Origin: Psychrobacter sp. UBA6766
Lineage (GTDB): Bacteria; Pseudomonadota; Gammaproteobacteria; Pseudomonadales; Moraxellaceae
DNA length: 64,000 nucleotides
Assembly: GCF_002453355.1 (NCBI RefSeq)
Contig: NZ_DKGQ01000036.1
Coordinates: forward strand, 5,532 to 69,531
Direction of reading: 5' to 3'
The notes under the pieces are model-generated. The model made no database searches. It had not been told where the DNA came from and worked only from the letters and a program-made list of their open reading frames with translations. Positions 1-8,634 of this stretch are shown here, in pieces. Made by a program: the position numbers and the translations under genes. How positions within the stretch are numbered: position 1 is the stretch's first letter; every line of letters starts with the position of its first letter.

Positions 1-651
1 AGACACAACCACTGGCATATCACCGCCACCGATTGGGGCAATCCACATCCAACCGAAGATGACTGCAATCACTGCCATGGCATAAAACGCTGGTAATGAA
101 TCAGTAACGAAGTACACGCCACCGAAAGCAATCATCGCAATAAATAGTAGTGCTTGTACTGGCTTTACCCAGCCGCCAACCAAAGTTTTCGCCCAGCTCT
201 TCGCTGCTAATTTACCAAAAGCAAAGACTGACGCTGAAAAGGTAATCGCCCCGATAAAGCAACCGATAAATAATTCAACACGAGCAACTGTGCCGTGCTG
301 TTGTTCAGTATGCAGTACGGTTGCTAAGGCAATAGCGACCGCTGCTAAACCAACAAAGGAATGCATCAAAGCGACCGTTTCTGGCATTTGGGTCATGGCG
401 ACTGTCTTTGCTTTCCACATACCGACGATAGCACCTAATACCATCGCACCGATAATTAACCAAAGGACAGGGCCTTCCGCTAAGAAGAATGTCGTCACGA
501 CAGCAATGGCCATCGCAACCATACCCATACGGTTACCACGAATCGCCGTCTTTGGACTAGATAAACCACGCAAGGTTAAGACAAAAAGGATAGCACCAAC
601 TAAGTAGAACCAGTCAGCATTTGCAGAAATCATGTTTGTTAAATCGCTCAT
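1..651 (-). CDS. pntB: NAD(P) transhydrogenase subunit beta, N-terminal part (cut by window edge)
   Basis: PntB is the membrane and NADP(H)-binding subunit of the proton-translocating transhydrogenase, which uses the proton gradient to reduce NADP+ with NADH. The first 217 codons are visible, starting MSDLTNMISANADWFYLVGA, followed by alternating hydrophobic segments as expected for the membrane domain. The C-terminal NADP-binding domain lies beyond the left edge. The ATG at 651 overlaps the TGA of the upstream gene (ATGA), which points to translational coupling. Confidence 0.93.
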   Translation of the reverse strand, partial: MSDLTNMISANADWFYLVGAILFVLTLRGLSSPKTAIRGNRMGMVAMAIAVVTTFFLAEGPVLWLIIGAMVLGAIVGMWKAKTVAMTQMPETVALMHSFVGLAAVAIALATVLHTEQQHGTVARVELFIGCFIGAITFSASVFAFGKLAAKSWAKTLVGGWVKPVQALLFIAMIAFGGVYFVTDSLPAFYAMAVIAVIFGWMWIAPIGGGDMPVVVS

Positions 652-1037
652 GCGTTGCCTCCATTCTCAGTCGTGCCAGCTTCAAGTGCAGGGGCTTTTT
701 TTACTTTAGGCTTAAACATTGCAAGCATACGCTCAGTCACGGCAAAACCACCGAAAATATTGATACTGGCTAAAAATACCGCGAAGGCACCCAGCAAACT
801 GGTTGGCGCAAATACCGACCCATCAATGGTGACGGTTTGCAGCATCGCACCGACGATAACAATACTTGATAAGGCATTGGTTACTGCCATTAGTGGCGTG
901 TGCAATGCTGGCGTGACGCCCCAAACGACGTAATATCCGACGAAAATAGCGAGCACAAATACCGTGAAAATCGCTACGAACGGTGTGCTACTCATGGCCG
1001 CACCCGCTGGCGCTGCCGCTAATATAGTGGCAATCAT
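648..1037 (-). CDS. pntAB: NAD(P) transhydrogenase subunit alpha, membrane part (alpha-2)
   Basis: This 129-residue protein is the small membrane-spanning piece that is fused to the C-terminus of PntA in Escherichia coli but separate in three-gene transhydrogenases. Three hydrophobic stretches are visible (about residues 18-40, 48-70 and 78-105). They are followed by a basic, Ala/Lys-rich tail. It lies between the soluble alpha-1 gene and pntB on the same strand and overlaps pntB by 4 bases. The gene order and hydrophobic pattern make the call secure. Confidence 0.92.
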   Translation of the reverse strand: MIATILAAAPAGAAMSSTPFVAIFTVFVLAIFVGYYVVWGVTPALHTPLMAVTNALSSIVIVGAMLQTVTIDGSVFAPTSLLGAFAVFLASINIFGGFAVTERMLAMFKPKVKKAPALEAGTTENGGNA

Positions 1038-1108
1038 CTAATCCTCCTAAAAAATTATTCGTTACTGCAAATGTAGGGTCATGAAGTAATTGAGACTTGA
1101 TTTAAAGC

Positions 1109-2260
1109 TTAGCGTTTAGCAAGGCGAACTTGGTTGTCATGCGTCACTGCTAATGCGCCTTGAATCTCATCATTCATGTCTAAATTGAGTGCCAGTGTGT
1201 TTGCAGCGTCTGTTGCGGCAGGGGCTATTAAGGTGGTGATAAAATTAACTAGGTTATTGGCGTATAAGTCTGAAGACTGCGCCGCCAGTTGTGATGGGAT
1301 ATTTGCTGCGCCAACGATACGAACACCGTTTGCCGTGGTAATGGTCTCGTCAGGAATACTGCCTTCGACGTTGCCGCCCGTTCCAGCGGCCATATCGATG
1401 AGCACGGATCCTGCTTTCATTTTGGCAAGCGTTGCCGCATGTACCAAGCGTGGAGCGTTACGACCAGGAATTTGCGCGGTAGTGATAACGATATCAGCAT
1501 TGCTTAACGCCTTATCCACCACAGCGGCTTGGTCTTTAATGTATTGTTCAGATGGTGTCCACGCATAGCCACCTGTGGCTTTGGCCTTTTGCGCTTCGTC
1601 TTCACTCATTGGAACATCAAGCCATTTGCCGCCAAGCGATTCCACTTGTTCTTTCGCAGCAGGGCGCAAATCACTGGCTTCAACAACAGCACCTAAGCGT
1701 TTTGCCGTGGCAATCGCTTGCAATCCTGCAACCCCAACGCCTAAGATAACGACTTTAGCAGGTTTGACTGTACCAGCTGAGGTCATAAACATTGGGAATG
1801 GTCGTGAATATTCGTTGGCAGCTAGCAGTACTGCCTTATAACCAGCAAGGTTGGCTTGCGATGACAAGACATCCATATTTTGGGCGCGTGACAAGGTTCG
1901 TGGCAATAGCTCCATGGCAAAGGCAGTTGCACCTTTGGCTGCATAAGTATCAAGTTGGGCATTACGGTATGGGTCGAGCATACCAATGACGATTTGACCA
2001 GCTGTTAAATGTTCAGTCACTGTCATGGGTAAGTCATTCACCGTGGTAATAATTTGAGATTGATTGACGACCTCGGTGCTACTGTTAGCAATGTCAGCTC
2101 CAGCAGATTGATACAGCTCATCCGCGTAATACGCCGCTTGACCTGCACCTGACTGAATGACGACTTCAAACCCAAGTTTACGTAATTTTTTTACTGCGTC
2201 TGGGGTTAGCGCGACCCGACTTTCACTTGCGCTATCTGCACTAATCACACCAATCTTCAT
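1109..2260 (-). CDS. pntAA: NAD(P) transhydrogenase subunit alpha, NAD-binding part (alpha-1)
   Basis: The soluble domain I of transhydrogenase binds NAD(H) and passes hydride to the NADP(H) domain of PntB. The 383 residues show the alanine dehydrogenase/PntA fold: the N-terminal ESRVALTPD motif, the RAQNMDVLSSQANLAGY signature near residue 125, and a Rossmann dinucleotide site VVILGVGVAGLQA near residue 170. It is first in the pntAA-pntAB-pntB operon. Its leader contains a terminator-like hairpin at 2347-2391, described separately. Confidence 0.95.
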   Translation of the reverse strand: MKIGVISADSASESRVALTPDAVKKLRKLGFEVVIQSGAGQAAYYADELYQSAGADIANSSTEVVNQSQIITTVNDLPMTVTEHLTAGQIVIGMLDPYRNAQLDTYAAKGATAFAMELLPRTLSRAQNMDVLSSQANLAGYKAVLLAANEYSRPFPMFMTSAGTVKPAKVVILGVGVAGLQAIATAKRLGAVVEASDLRPAAKEQVESLGGKWLDVPMSEDEAQKAKATGGYAWTPSEQYIKDQAAVVDKALSNADIVITTAQIPGRNAPRLVHAATLAKMKAGSVLIDMAAGTGGNVEGSIPDETITTANGVRIVGAANIPSQLAAQSSDLYANNLVNFITTLIAPAATDAANTLALNLDMNDEIQGALAVTHDNQVRLAKR

Positions 2261-2763
2261 ACCGTCTCCTTTTGTCTAACGACTATTCTCACGTCTAATG
2301 ACTACCTTTTAACACCCTCAACGCACATCTAAAAAGCACAGGGGACAAAAAATCTTCGGTCAGGTTGATTGAGAACTGACGACCAAAGATTATCAATTTA
2401 ATAAATGATGACTACTTTACCATCATGCCATTTTATTATAGATATATCGTCTTCTAATTTTCATCGTCTAATAATGACCCATAAGTTAATAAAAAGTTTG
2501 CCACCTTTGCCATAGTTATAACTTTTATTGTTATATTAAAAACTTTTACTTTTTAGCTATTCTTGAAAATATATAAAGAATTAGAATTGGTAACAGTACA
2601 AATAGGAATATATAATATTTCAAATCATAAAATAGTTTTATGATAGAACTTAAAAATACAAAACGATTATCAACAAGTCAAGATAAACTTATGGATGACG
2701 TATAATAAGAAAACTGGACACTATACTTTGCTGATTATTGACTCATTATAATAAGGAATAACG
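2261..2763. other. Divergent intergenic region pntAA / yaaA
   Basis: About 500 bases without a gene between two divergently transcribed operons. It is strongly AT-rich. It holds the leader hairpin at 2347-2391, a minus-strand TATAAT at 2435-2440 and a plus-strand TATAAT at 2701-2706. The yaaA start is preceded by AAGGA about 8 bases upstream. I see no open reading frame here that looks coding. Confidence 0.5.
2347..2391 (-). terminator. Terminator-like hairpin in the pntAA leader (possible attenuator)
   Basis: Read on the minus strand, an 11-bp stem (2391-2381 pairing with 2361-2351, one G-U pair) is followed directly by six T residues (2352-2347). This has the form of an intrinsic terminator. 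It lies about 90 bases upstream of the pntAA start. No minus-strand gene exists between it and the divergent yaaA, so it can only act on transcripts that begin in this gap. A TATAAT at 2440-2435 on the minus strand could be the -10 box, but I see no good -35. Confidence 0.5.
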
Positions 2764-3564
2764 ATGTATTTTTTACTCTCTCCTGCCAAATCTCTCAATG
2801 AAAAAGACTCTATCCCCGTGAATCTAAGCAATCACTATAGCCAGCCTGAACTGATCGAACAGGCGCAAATACTGATGAAAGCATTGAAATCAAAAGAGCC
2901 GATTGATTTGCAAGAGCTGATGGGTATCTCTGACGATTTGGCACAGCTCAATGCTAAACGTAATCAAAACTGGGCTTGGAGTAATAATGAACCTTTTACG
3001 ACCACCAACGCCAAACCTGCGGGTTATTTATTCGATGGTGATGTTTATAGCGGTCTTGATATGTATAACATGGATAAGGAAACTGCTATTTACGTCAATG
3101 AGCATCTTGGTATTTTGTCAGGGCTTTATGGCGTATTAAAACCGCTGGATTTAATTCAGCCTTATCGCCTAGAGATGGGAATTAAGCTAAAAAATGAGCG
3201 TGGCGATAATCTGTATGAATTCTGGGGAGAGGAAGTAACTAATACTATCAATGCGCGTATGGCAAATAGCGAAGATAAAGTTTTGGTTAACCTCGCTTCT
3301 AATGAGTATTTTAAGGTAATAAAAAAGAAAGCACTGAATGCTGAAGTTATCACGCCACGATTTGAAGATGAAAAAAATGGTCAATATAAAGTGATTAGCT
3401 TTTATGCCAAAAAAGCGCGTGGACTGATGGTGAAGTATGCGGCTGATAATAAATTAACCAGTGCTGAACAGTTAAAGCAGTTTGATTTGGCGGGATATTA
3501 TTATATTGATGAGCTATCTGATGATAAAACGTGGGTGTTTCGTCGGGATGAGGCAAGTCAGTAA
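2764..3564 (+). CDS. yaaA: Peroxide stress protein YaaA (DUF328 family)
   Basis: YaaA-family proteins limit damage from intracellular iron and hydrogen peroxide; some members bind DNA. The 266-residue length is normal. Family features visible are the N-terminal FLLSPAKSLNE, the ARNQNW-like segment near residue 65, GDVYSGLD near residue 95, and GVLKPLDLIQPYRLEMG near residue 122. The gene is monocistronic with an AAGGA ribosome binding site and a strong terminator right after it. Confidence 0.93.
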   Translation: MYFLLSPAKSLNEKDSIPVNLSNHYSQPELIEQAQILMKALKSKEPIDLQELMGISDDLAQLNAKRNQNWAWSNNEPFTTTNAKPAGYLFDGDVYSGLDMYNMDKETAIYVNEHLGILSGLYGVLKPLDLIQPYRLEMGIKLKNERGDNLYEFWGEEVTNTINARMANSEDKVLVNLASNEYFKVIKKKALNAEVITPRFEDEKNGQYKVISFYAKKARGLMVKYAADNKLTSAEQLKQFDLAGYYYIDELSDDKTWVFRRDEASQ

Positions 3565-3593
3565 TTTTTAAAAAGTTATCTAATTTGTATCAT

Positions 3594-3626
3594 AAAACCC
3601 CGATAAGCTTAGCCTATCGGGGTTTT
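3594..3626 (+). terminator. Intrinsic terminator after yaaA
   Basis: A 12-bp perfect stem (3594-3605 with 3615-3626) around a 9-base loop, with a GC core and A/T tails on both sides. It fits a terminator for yaaA. Confidence 0.9.
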
Positions 3627-3666
3627 GTTTAAACTCGGTTTAACGTGTACGTTATGACAAAGTCAT

Positions 3667-3766
3667 ACTTCTAGAAAAAAGTGATTTGTCGAGGAAGACG
3701 CGCGAAAATGGTATCTATCGTACATTGAGCGCGCCTGACAAATAGAAATCGCTTTTTAGCAGAAGT
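3667..3766. repeat. Imperfect long inverted repeat between yaaA and groL
   Basis: The 100-base unit begins ACTTCT and ends AGAAGT. Inside it are a near-perfect arm (3677-3688 with 3746-3757, 11 of 12), ATTTGTC/GACAAAT (3684-3690 with 3737-3743), and GCGCG runs on both sides of the centre. It lies directly downstream of the groL stop. It may be a palindromic repeat of the REP/BIME kind or a 3' stabilising structure. No second copy is visible in this window. Confidence 0.5.
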
Positions 3767-3770
3767 AAAA

Positions 3771-5420
3771 TTACATCATACCGCCCATGCCACCCATACC
3801 GCCCATTCCACCAGCACCGCCCATGCCAGCCATAGGATCAGCACTTTCTGGTAGGTCAGTAATCATGGCTTCAGTAGTCAGCATTAAACCAGCTACAGAA
3901 GCGGCGTTTTCTAATGCTGAACGTGATACTTTTGCTGGGTCAAGAATACCCATCTCAAGCATATCGCCATATTCACCAGAAGCAGCATTATAACCGTAGT
4001 TACCGCTACCATTTTTCACTTCGTTAACCACTACTGACGCTTCGTCGCCTGAGTTGGTTACGATTTGACGTAATGGCGCTTCCATCGCACGGCGTAAGAT
4101 ATTGATACCAGCGTTTTGGTCGTCGTTATCACCGCGAAGTTCAGACAATGCGTTCATCGCACGAACTAAGGCAACACCGCCACCAGGGACAACACCTTCT
4201 TCAACCGCTGCGCGAGTTGCATGAAGCGCATCATCAACGCGGTCTTTCTTCTCTTTCATTTCAGTTTCAGTTGCAGCGCCAACCTTGATAACGGCAACGC
4301 CGCCAGCCAGTTTTGCCATACGCTCTTGAAGCTTTTCTTTATCATAGTCAGACGTTGATTCTTCAACTTGACGACGGATAGAATCAACACGGTTTTCGAT
4401 ATCAGCAGTGTTACCAGCGCCGTCAACGATTACGGTGTTTTCTTTACCAACAGTGACTTTCTTAGCCGTTCCCAATTGCTCTAGTGTCGCAGTCTCAAGA
4501 CTTAGACCAATCTCTTCAGAGATAACGGTACCGCCAGTCAAGGTTGCGATATCTTCTAACATGGCTTTACGGCGATCGCCAAATCCTGGTGCTTTAACGG
4601 CACAAGTTTTTAAGCCGCCACGCATGTTGTTTACTACTAAAGTCGCCAATGCTTCGTTTTCTACGTCTTCAGCAATGATGAGTAGTGGCTTGCTTTGCTG
4701 CATCACTTGCTCAAGCAATGGCACGATTTCACGAATGTTGCTGATTTTTTTATCGACAAGCAAGATGTATGGGTTTTCAAATTCAGCAGTCAGGCTGTCT
4801 TGTTTGTTTGCAAAGTACGGGCTGATATAACCACGGTCAAACTGCATACCTTCGACGACTTCTAAGGTATCTTCAAAGCTTGAACCTTCTTCAACAGTGA
4901 TAACGCCTTGCTTACCAACTTTTTCCATTGCTTGGGCAATCAATTCACCAATTTTGGTGTCTGAGTTGGCAGAGATAGAACCTACTTGGGCGATCGCTTT
5001 AGAATCGTCAGCTGGGGTTGATAGCTCGTGAATTTGCTCAACTGCTGCGCGAACCGCTTTATCGATTCCGCGTTTTAGATCCATTGGGTTCATGCCAGCG
5101 GCAACCGATTTCATGCCTTCTTGCAAGATTGACTGAGCCAATACAGTCGCAGTCGTTGTACCGTCACCAGCGACATCGTTGGTGCGGCTAGCGACTTCAC
5201 GAACCAATTGCGCGCCCATGTTTTCAAATTTGTTTTCAAGCTCGATTTCTTTAGCAACTGAAACACCATCTTTAGTGATGGTTGGTGCGCCAAATGATTT
5301 ATCGATAACCACGTTACGACCTTTAGGGCCTAAGGTTACTTTTACCGCATTTGCTAGAACGTTTACACCGTCCATCATTTGTTTACGGGCATCAATGCCA
5401 AATTTTACGTCTTTTGCCAT
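3771..5420 (-). CDS. groL: Chaperonin GroEL (60 kDa)
   Basis: GroEL forms the double heptameric ring that folds cytosolic proteins in an ATP- and GroES-dependent cycle. The 549-residue protein starts MAKDVKFGIDARKQMMDG and has the ATP-site DGTTTATVLAQ near residue 87. The hinge and apical domains are typical. It ends in the characteristic Gly-Gly-Met repeat tail. It is the second gene of the groES-groEL operon, about 100 bases after groES. Confidence 0.98.
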   Translation of the reverse strand: MAKDVKFGIDARKQMMDGVNVLANAVKVTLGPKGRNVVIDKSFGAPTITKDGVSVAKEIELENKFENMGAQLVREVASRTNDVAGDGTTTATVLAQSILQEGMKSVAAGMNPMDLKRGIDKAVRAAVEQIHELSTPADDSKAIAQVGSISANSDTKIGELIAQAMEKVGKQGVITVEEGSSFEDTLEVVEGMQFDRGYISPYFANKQDSLTAEFENPYILLVDKKISNIREIVPLLEQVMQQSKPLLIIAEDVENEALATLVVNNMRGGLKTCAVKAPGFGDRRKAMLEDIATLTGGTVISEEIGLSLETATLEQLGTAKKVTVGKENTVIVDGAGNTADIENRVDSIRRQVEESTSDYDKEKLQERMAKLAGGVAVIKVGAATETEMKEKKDRVDDALHATRAAVEEGVVPGGGVALVRAMNALSELRGDNDDQNAGINILRRAMEAPLRQIVTNSGDEASVVVNEVKNGSGNYGYNAASGEYGDMLEMGILDPAKVSRSALENAASVAGLMLTTEAMITDLPESADPMAGMGGAGGMGGMGGMGGMM

Positions 5421-5523
5421 GTTAAATTACTCCACTATTATAAGTATGAGAATGCAATTAAATGTTTTAATGTTATTTTCAATATTTTCAAAAGGTGCCG
5501 AGTATAAAGTAATACTCAAAAAA

Positions 5524-5814
5524 TTAGCCTTCTAGCACACCGAGTACATCAGATTCTTTCATAATCAATAGTTCTTCGCCGTCAACTTTAACCGTTTGAC
5601 CAGCATATTGACCGAACAAGACTTTGTCGCCAACTTTTACATCTAATGCGCGAGTTTCACCGTTGTCACGAATCTGACCGTTTCCGGTTGCTAGCACTTC
5701 ACCTTGCGAAGGCTTTTCTTGCGCTGAACCAGGAAGCAAAATTCCACCCGCCGTTTTCGTTTCTTCTTCTATGCGGCGGACAACAATACGATCATGTAAA
5801 GGACGAATATTCAT
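5524..5814 (-). CDS. groS: Co-chaperonin GroES (10 kDa)
   Basis: GroES caps the GroEL ring. The 96 residues start MNIRPLHDRIVVRR and include the mobile loop ETKTAGGILLPGSAQEKP and the C-terminal LLIMKESDVLGVLE. The ATG at 5814 is chosen because GGAG lies 8 bases upstream; a TTG one codon earlier is open but badly placed. It is first in the operon, behind a heat-shock promoter at 5942-5970. Confidence 0.97.
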   Translation of the reverse strand: MNIRPLHDRIVVRRIEEETKTAGGILLPGSAQEKPSQGEVLATGNGQIRDNGETRALDVKVGDKVLFGQYAGQTVKVDGEELLIMKESDVLGVLEG

Positions 5815-5941
5815 CAATATGTCTCCAGTAATGGGTTTTTAAAATAAAGGTTTATTGAAATAAATGGTCTCAAGACCAGTATCTATAAGAATTGCAACTA
5901 AGAAGTAGCTTCTTATACATAAGCGTTGAGCTTGATTCAAA

Positions 5942-5970
5942 AAGTGGGGGCATGGTGAGTTGGCTTCAAG
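5942..5970 (-). promoter_or_regulatory. Sigma32-type (heat-shock) promoter for groES-groEL
   Basis: On the minus strand CTTGAA (5970-5965) is followed after 15 bases by CCCCACTT (5949-5942). The E. coli RpoH consensus is CTTGAAA, 11-16 bases, CCCCATNT, so both boxes and spacing fit. It lies about 130 bases upstream of groES. Assignment is by motif match only. Confidence 0.72.
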
Positions 5971-6299
5971 TGTAAAGCCTAAAAATTTACAAGAATTTTT
6001 CTTACTAGATAGCGTTTATTAAAAAGCCATCATAAATGATGAATGCGTTCCAAATAACAGGCATTGTCTTGCCAGACTTACAGCAAGTTACTCAATTGAT
6101 GATAGGAATGATTGCCGTAACATCGGCTACAAGAGCCAAACGACCGCGCAATTCTTACCCCTTGAAAATGTAACAAGTTATGACCATTATAGTCTTTAAT
6201 AACATAACCGTATTTCTACAGCAAAATCATTCTTACATAATATTTAAACCATCGCATTGCTTCATTTATTATCTAATATAAATTAATTAAGGAATATCA
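5971..6299. other. Intergenic region upstream of groES and the DUF3108 gene
   Basis: This divergent gap carries the groES promoter at its left end. Its right end is a very AT-rich stretch (6230-6290) that should hold the promoter of the DUF3108 gene. AAGGAA precedes that gene's ATG. No coding sequence or strong hairpin was seen. Confidence 0.4.
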
Positions 6300-7037
6300 A
6301 TGACCGTCCATAATGATAAAAAACAAAGTAAATCTAAATTTTTAACGGTTTTAACCACCAGTGCTAGCATCGCTGCTATCGGAGCTTTGAGTATGACTGT
6401 ACCAACCCTTGCTAGTGCCAAGAGCGTTGAACCCTCAAGCGCCAACTATAGCTTTACTATTGAAGACAAATATAAAGGAACGGCCACTCGTACTTTGAAT
6501 AAGTCTGGAAATACGTGGAAGTATAATGTCAATGCTCGAGTTGCTGGTGTCGCAACCGCCGCGCAAAACAGTACTTTTACTATTAACGGTAATAATGTCA
6601 TTCCAACTCAAGCCAGTACTACTTATAAGTTATTGGGTGTTGGTCGAACGCATAAATTGGACTTCAATCCAAGCAGTAAAAAAGTGGTGAGTAATTATAG
6701 AGGTAAATCGACCACCTTAAATATGGCGCAGCAAGCCTTTGATGATTTGAGTCTTGAGGTTCAAATTCGCCAAGATTTATTAAATGGCAAATTCTCTGGC
6801 AACTATTACATGGCGAAAAAAGACAAAATTGAGAAAACGCCCTTTAAGAAATCGGGTAATACTAAGATTACGGTTCCAGCAGGTACTTTCGATACCGTTC
6901 GTGTCGACCGTGTTCACGATGACAATAGCCGCTCGACCAGTTTTTGGCTGGCACCAAGCTTAGATTACTTGCCAGTGAAAGTGAGCCAAATTAACGATGG
7001 TAAGAAAATGGACTTGGAATTGACCAAAGTTAATTAA
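6300..7037 (+). CDS. DUF3108 domain periplasmic protein
   Basis: A 245-residue exported protein. Residues 1-20 are polar and basic, followed by a hydrophobic core (about 22-38) and a likely signal peptidase site near ASAKS (residue 40). The rest is beta-rich and matches the DUF3108 pattern (YSFTIEDKYKG...ARVAGVATAAQNSTF; late DTVRVDRVHDD and STSFWLAPSLDYLPVKV). Its function is unknown; the fold is thought to resemble periplasmic lipid- or sugar-binding beta proteins. It is monocistronic with a strong terminator. Confidence 0.8.
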   Translation: MTVHNDKKQSKSKFLTVLTTSASIAAIGALSMTVPTLASAKSVEPSSANYSFTIEDKYKGTATRTLNKSGNTWKYNVNARVAGVATAAQNSTFTINGNNVIPTQASTTYKLLGVGRTHKLDFNPSSKKVVSNYRGKSTTLNMAQQAFDDLSLEVQIRQDLLNGKFSGNYYMAKKDKIEKTPFKKSGNTKITVPAGTFDTVRVDRVHDDNSRSTSFWLAPSLDYLPVKVSQINDGKKMDLELTKVN

Positions 7038-7095
7038 GTTACTGTCTATAAATCACTGTTTATAAGTTAGTTGGTTATCAATAAATAGCTAGCAT

Positions 7096-7130
7096 AAAAA
7101 AGGGCGCTCTATGTTAGAGCGCCCTTTTTT
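7096..7130. terminator. Bidirectional intrinsic terminator
   Basis: A perfect 15-bp stem (7096-7110 with 7116-7130) with a 5-base loop, flanked by A and T runs. It separates the convergent DUF3108 (plus) and DUF2069 (minus) genes and can serve both. Confidence 0.93.
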
Positions 7131-7171
7131 GAGTGATTTTTTACTACAAACGATAGTATTTAAAGTCTTAA

Positions 7172-7666
7172 CTAGCGTGATCGAGGTTGCTTAACGACAT
7201 TGTTCATCGAAGGTAGACGCTTGAGAAGGATAAACAACCAAATATTAATGGCTAACAGTAAAACAAAATCTAACAGATACACTGCTATCTCAACCCAACT
7301 GCTGCCATACATACGCGTAAATAGTACTACACCGCTCGCCCCGAGATAAACCAAAGTGAACATACTGCCTATCAATAGCGCATAAGGTGAACGCCCGCGT
7401 AGTATCGATGGCGTTAAGACAAACGCTGGCACTAACCATAACGCTTGCCAAGCTATACCGCCGACAATATCTGGACTACTGGGATTGAAAATACTGATTA
7501 AGATTGGCAGCCCAAGCAATCTAAAAACCAGCCAAACCAACCAAGTGATCGTTAAACGCTGGCGGATAGGCGCTATCGGTTTTTGCGCCTTAATTGCTTC
7601 AGGCATTTTTTCTGCTGGCGTTTGGGTATTACTGTTATGATTGGACTGATTATGGTTAGTAGCCAT
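7172..7666 (-). CDS. DUF2069 integral membrane protein
   Basis: The 164-residue protein has a polar, Asn/Gln-rich N-terminus (about 40 residues). Four hydrophobic segments follow (about 42-62, 70-90, 98-118 and 125-148). The pattern and the position next to a WrbA-type flavoprotein match DUF2069 proteins of gammaproteobacteria, whose function is unknown. It follows wrbA by about 55 bases on the same strand and is probably co-transcribed. Confidence 0.75.
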   Translation of the reverse strand: MATNHNQSNHNSNTQTPAEKMPEAIKAQKPIAPIRQRLTITWLVWLVFRLLGLPILISIFNPSSPDIVGGIAWQALWLVPAFVLTPSILRGRSPYALLIGSMFTLVYLGASGVVLFTRMYGSSWVEIAVYLLDFVLLLAINIWLFILLKRLPSMNNVVKQPRSR

Positions 7667-7720
7667 GAGAGGTATTTAATTCCTAATTGATAGCGGCAAG
7701 CGGCAATAAATAAAGGTCAA

Positions 7721-8338
7721 TTAGCGACTCCAATTGGCTTGGGCTAACGCTTTGGCACTAATAGCCAAGCGACGACCTTGAGCAATAGCCAGTTCACGCT
7801 CATCAGCCGATACTGGCTGATCGTGCGCCGCGCCGCTAACATGACTTGCGCCATAAGGCGAGCCGCCACGACTAGTACGATTTAGGGCAGGCTCAGCATA
7901 GGGCACGCCCACAATCATCATGCCATGGTGCAATAGCGGCATCATCATCGTCAGCAGTGTCGTCTCTTGTCCGCCGTGCATCGAACCGGTTGCAGTAAAT
8001 ACAGCGGCGGGTTTATTCTGTAGATTTCCTGCCAGCCATAGCGTGACGGTATTGTCCCAAAAATACTTCATTGGCGCGGCCATATTACCAAAGTGCGTTG
8101 GGCTTCCTAGCGCGAGACCACTACAATCTTTTAAATCGTCCATGGTGCAATATAGATCGCCGTCATCAGGAATAGCAGGCTTACTTGCCGTGGTTTCAGG
8201 TGCAACTGTCGGCACCGTACGAATACGCGCTGTCATTCCAGCCTCTTCAATACCTTGGGCGATGGCATATGCTAATGTCTTCGTCGTACCATAATTTGAA
8301 TAATAAAGCACCAAAACATACGGGGCGGTCTGACTCAT
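7721..8338 (-). CDS. wrbA: NAD(P)H:quinone oxidoreductase, WrbA type
   Basis: WrbA-family flavodoxin-like proteins reduce quinones by two electrons using FMN and NAD(P)H. The 205 residues show the FMN phosphate loop YYSNYGTTKTLAYAIAQG near residue 10, the family signature GSPTHFGNMAAPMKYFWD near residue 80, and GSMHGGQETT near residue 115. The ATG at 8338 is preferred, with AAGGA about 10 bases upstream; a TTG two codons earlier is open. Confidence 0.92.
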   Translation of the reverse strand: MSQTAPYVLVLYYSNYGTTKTLAYAIAQGIEEAGMTARIRTVPTVAPETTASKPAIPDDGDLYCTMDDLKDCSGLALGSPTHFGNMAAPMKYFWDNTVTLWLAGNLQNKPAAVFTATGSMHGGQETTLLTMMMPLLHHGMMIVGVPYAEPALNRTSRGGSPYGASHVSGAAHDQPVSADERELAIAQGRRLAISAKALAQANWSR

Positions 8339-8381
8339 TAGCAAAACATCCTTACAAAATCGTGAAAATGAATGATTAAAA

Positions 8382-8410
8382 GCGTGTCAACTCTATTATA
8401 AATGACACGC
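8382..8410. promoter_or_regulatory. Palindromic operator-like site upstream of wrbA
   Basis: GCGTGTCA (8382-8389) and TGACACGC (8403-8410) form a perfect 8-bp inverted repeat with a 13-base centre. The centre contains TATAAT on the minus strand (8400-8395), about 60 bases from the wrbA start. A repressor bound here would cover the -10 box. This is a structural inference; the binding protein is not identified. Confidence 0.45.
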
Positions 8411-8634
8411 CTGACCAATAGATGTGCACATTATGCCCGAGTCATTCACCGACATGCAAACAAACCCCTTTTAATAACCCAGTTTTGCTATTTCGTTTTT
8501 GTAGAAAACTGACTTAAATTGCTATGGAAGACTCTCAAAACCATGTACACGCCCTCAGTGCATTTTGACACAATTCAGCGGCAGATTCTGGATGTCCATT
8601 TTTGCTACACTACTCGCACTCTTATTGCCGTTAA

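Noticed and set aside
408..607. Plus-strand frame opposite pntB
   Set aside because: It mirrors the membrane domain of pntB and has no independent support.
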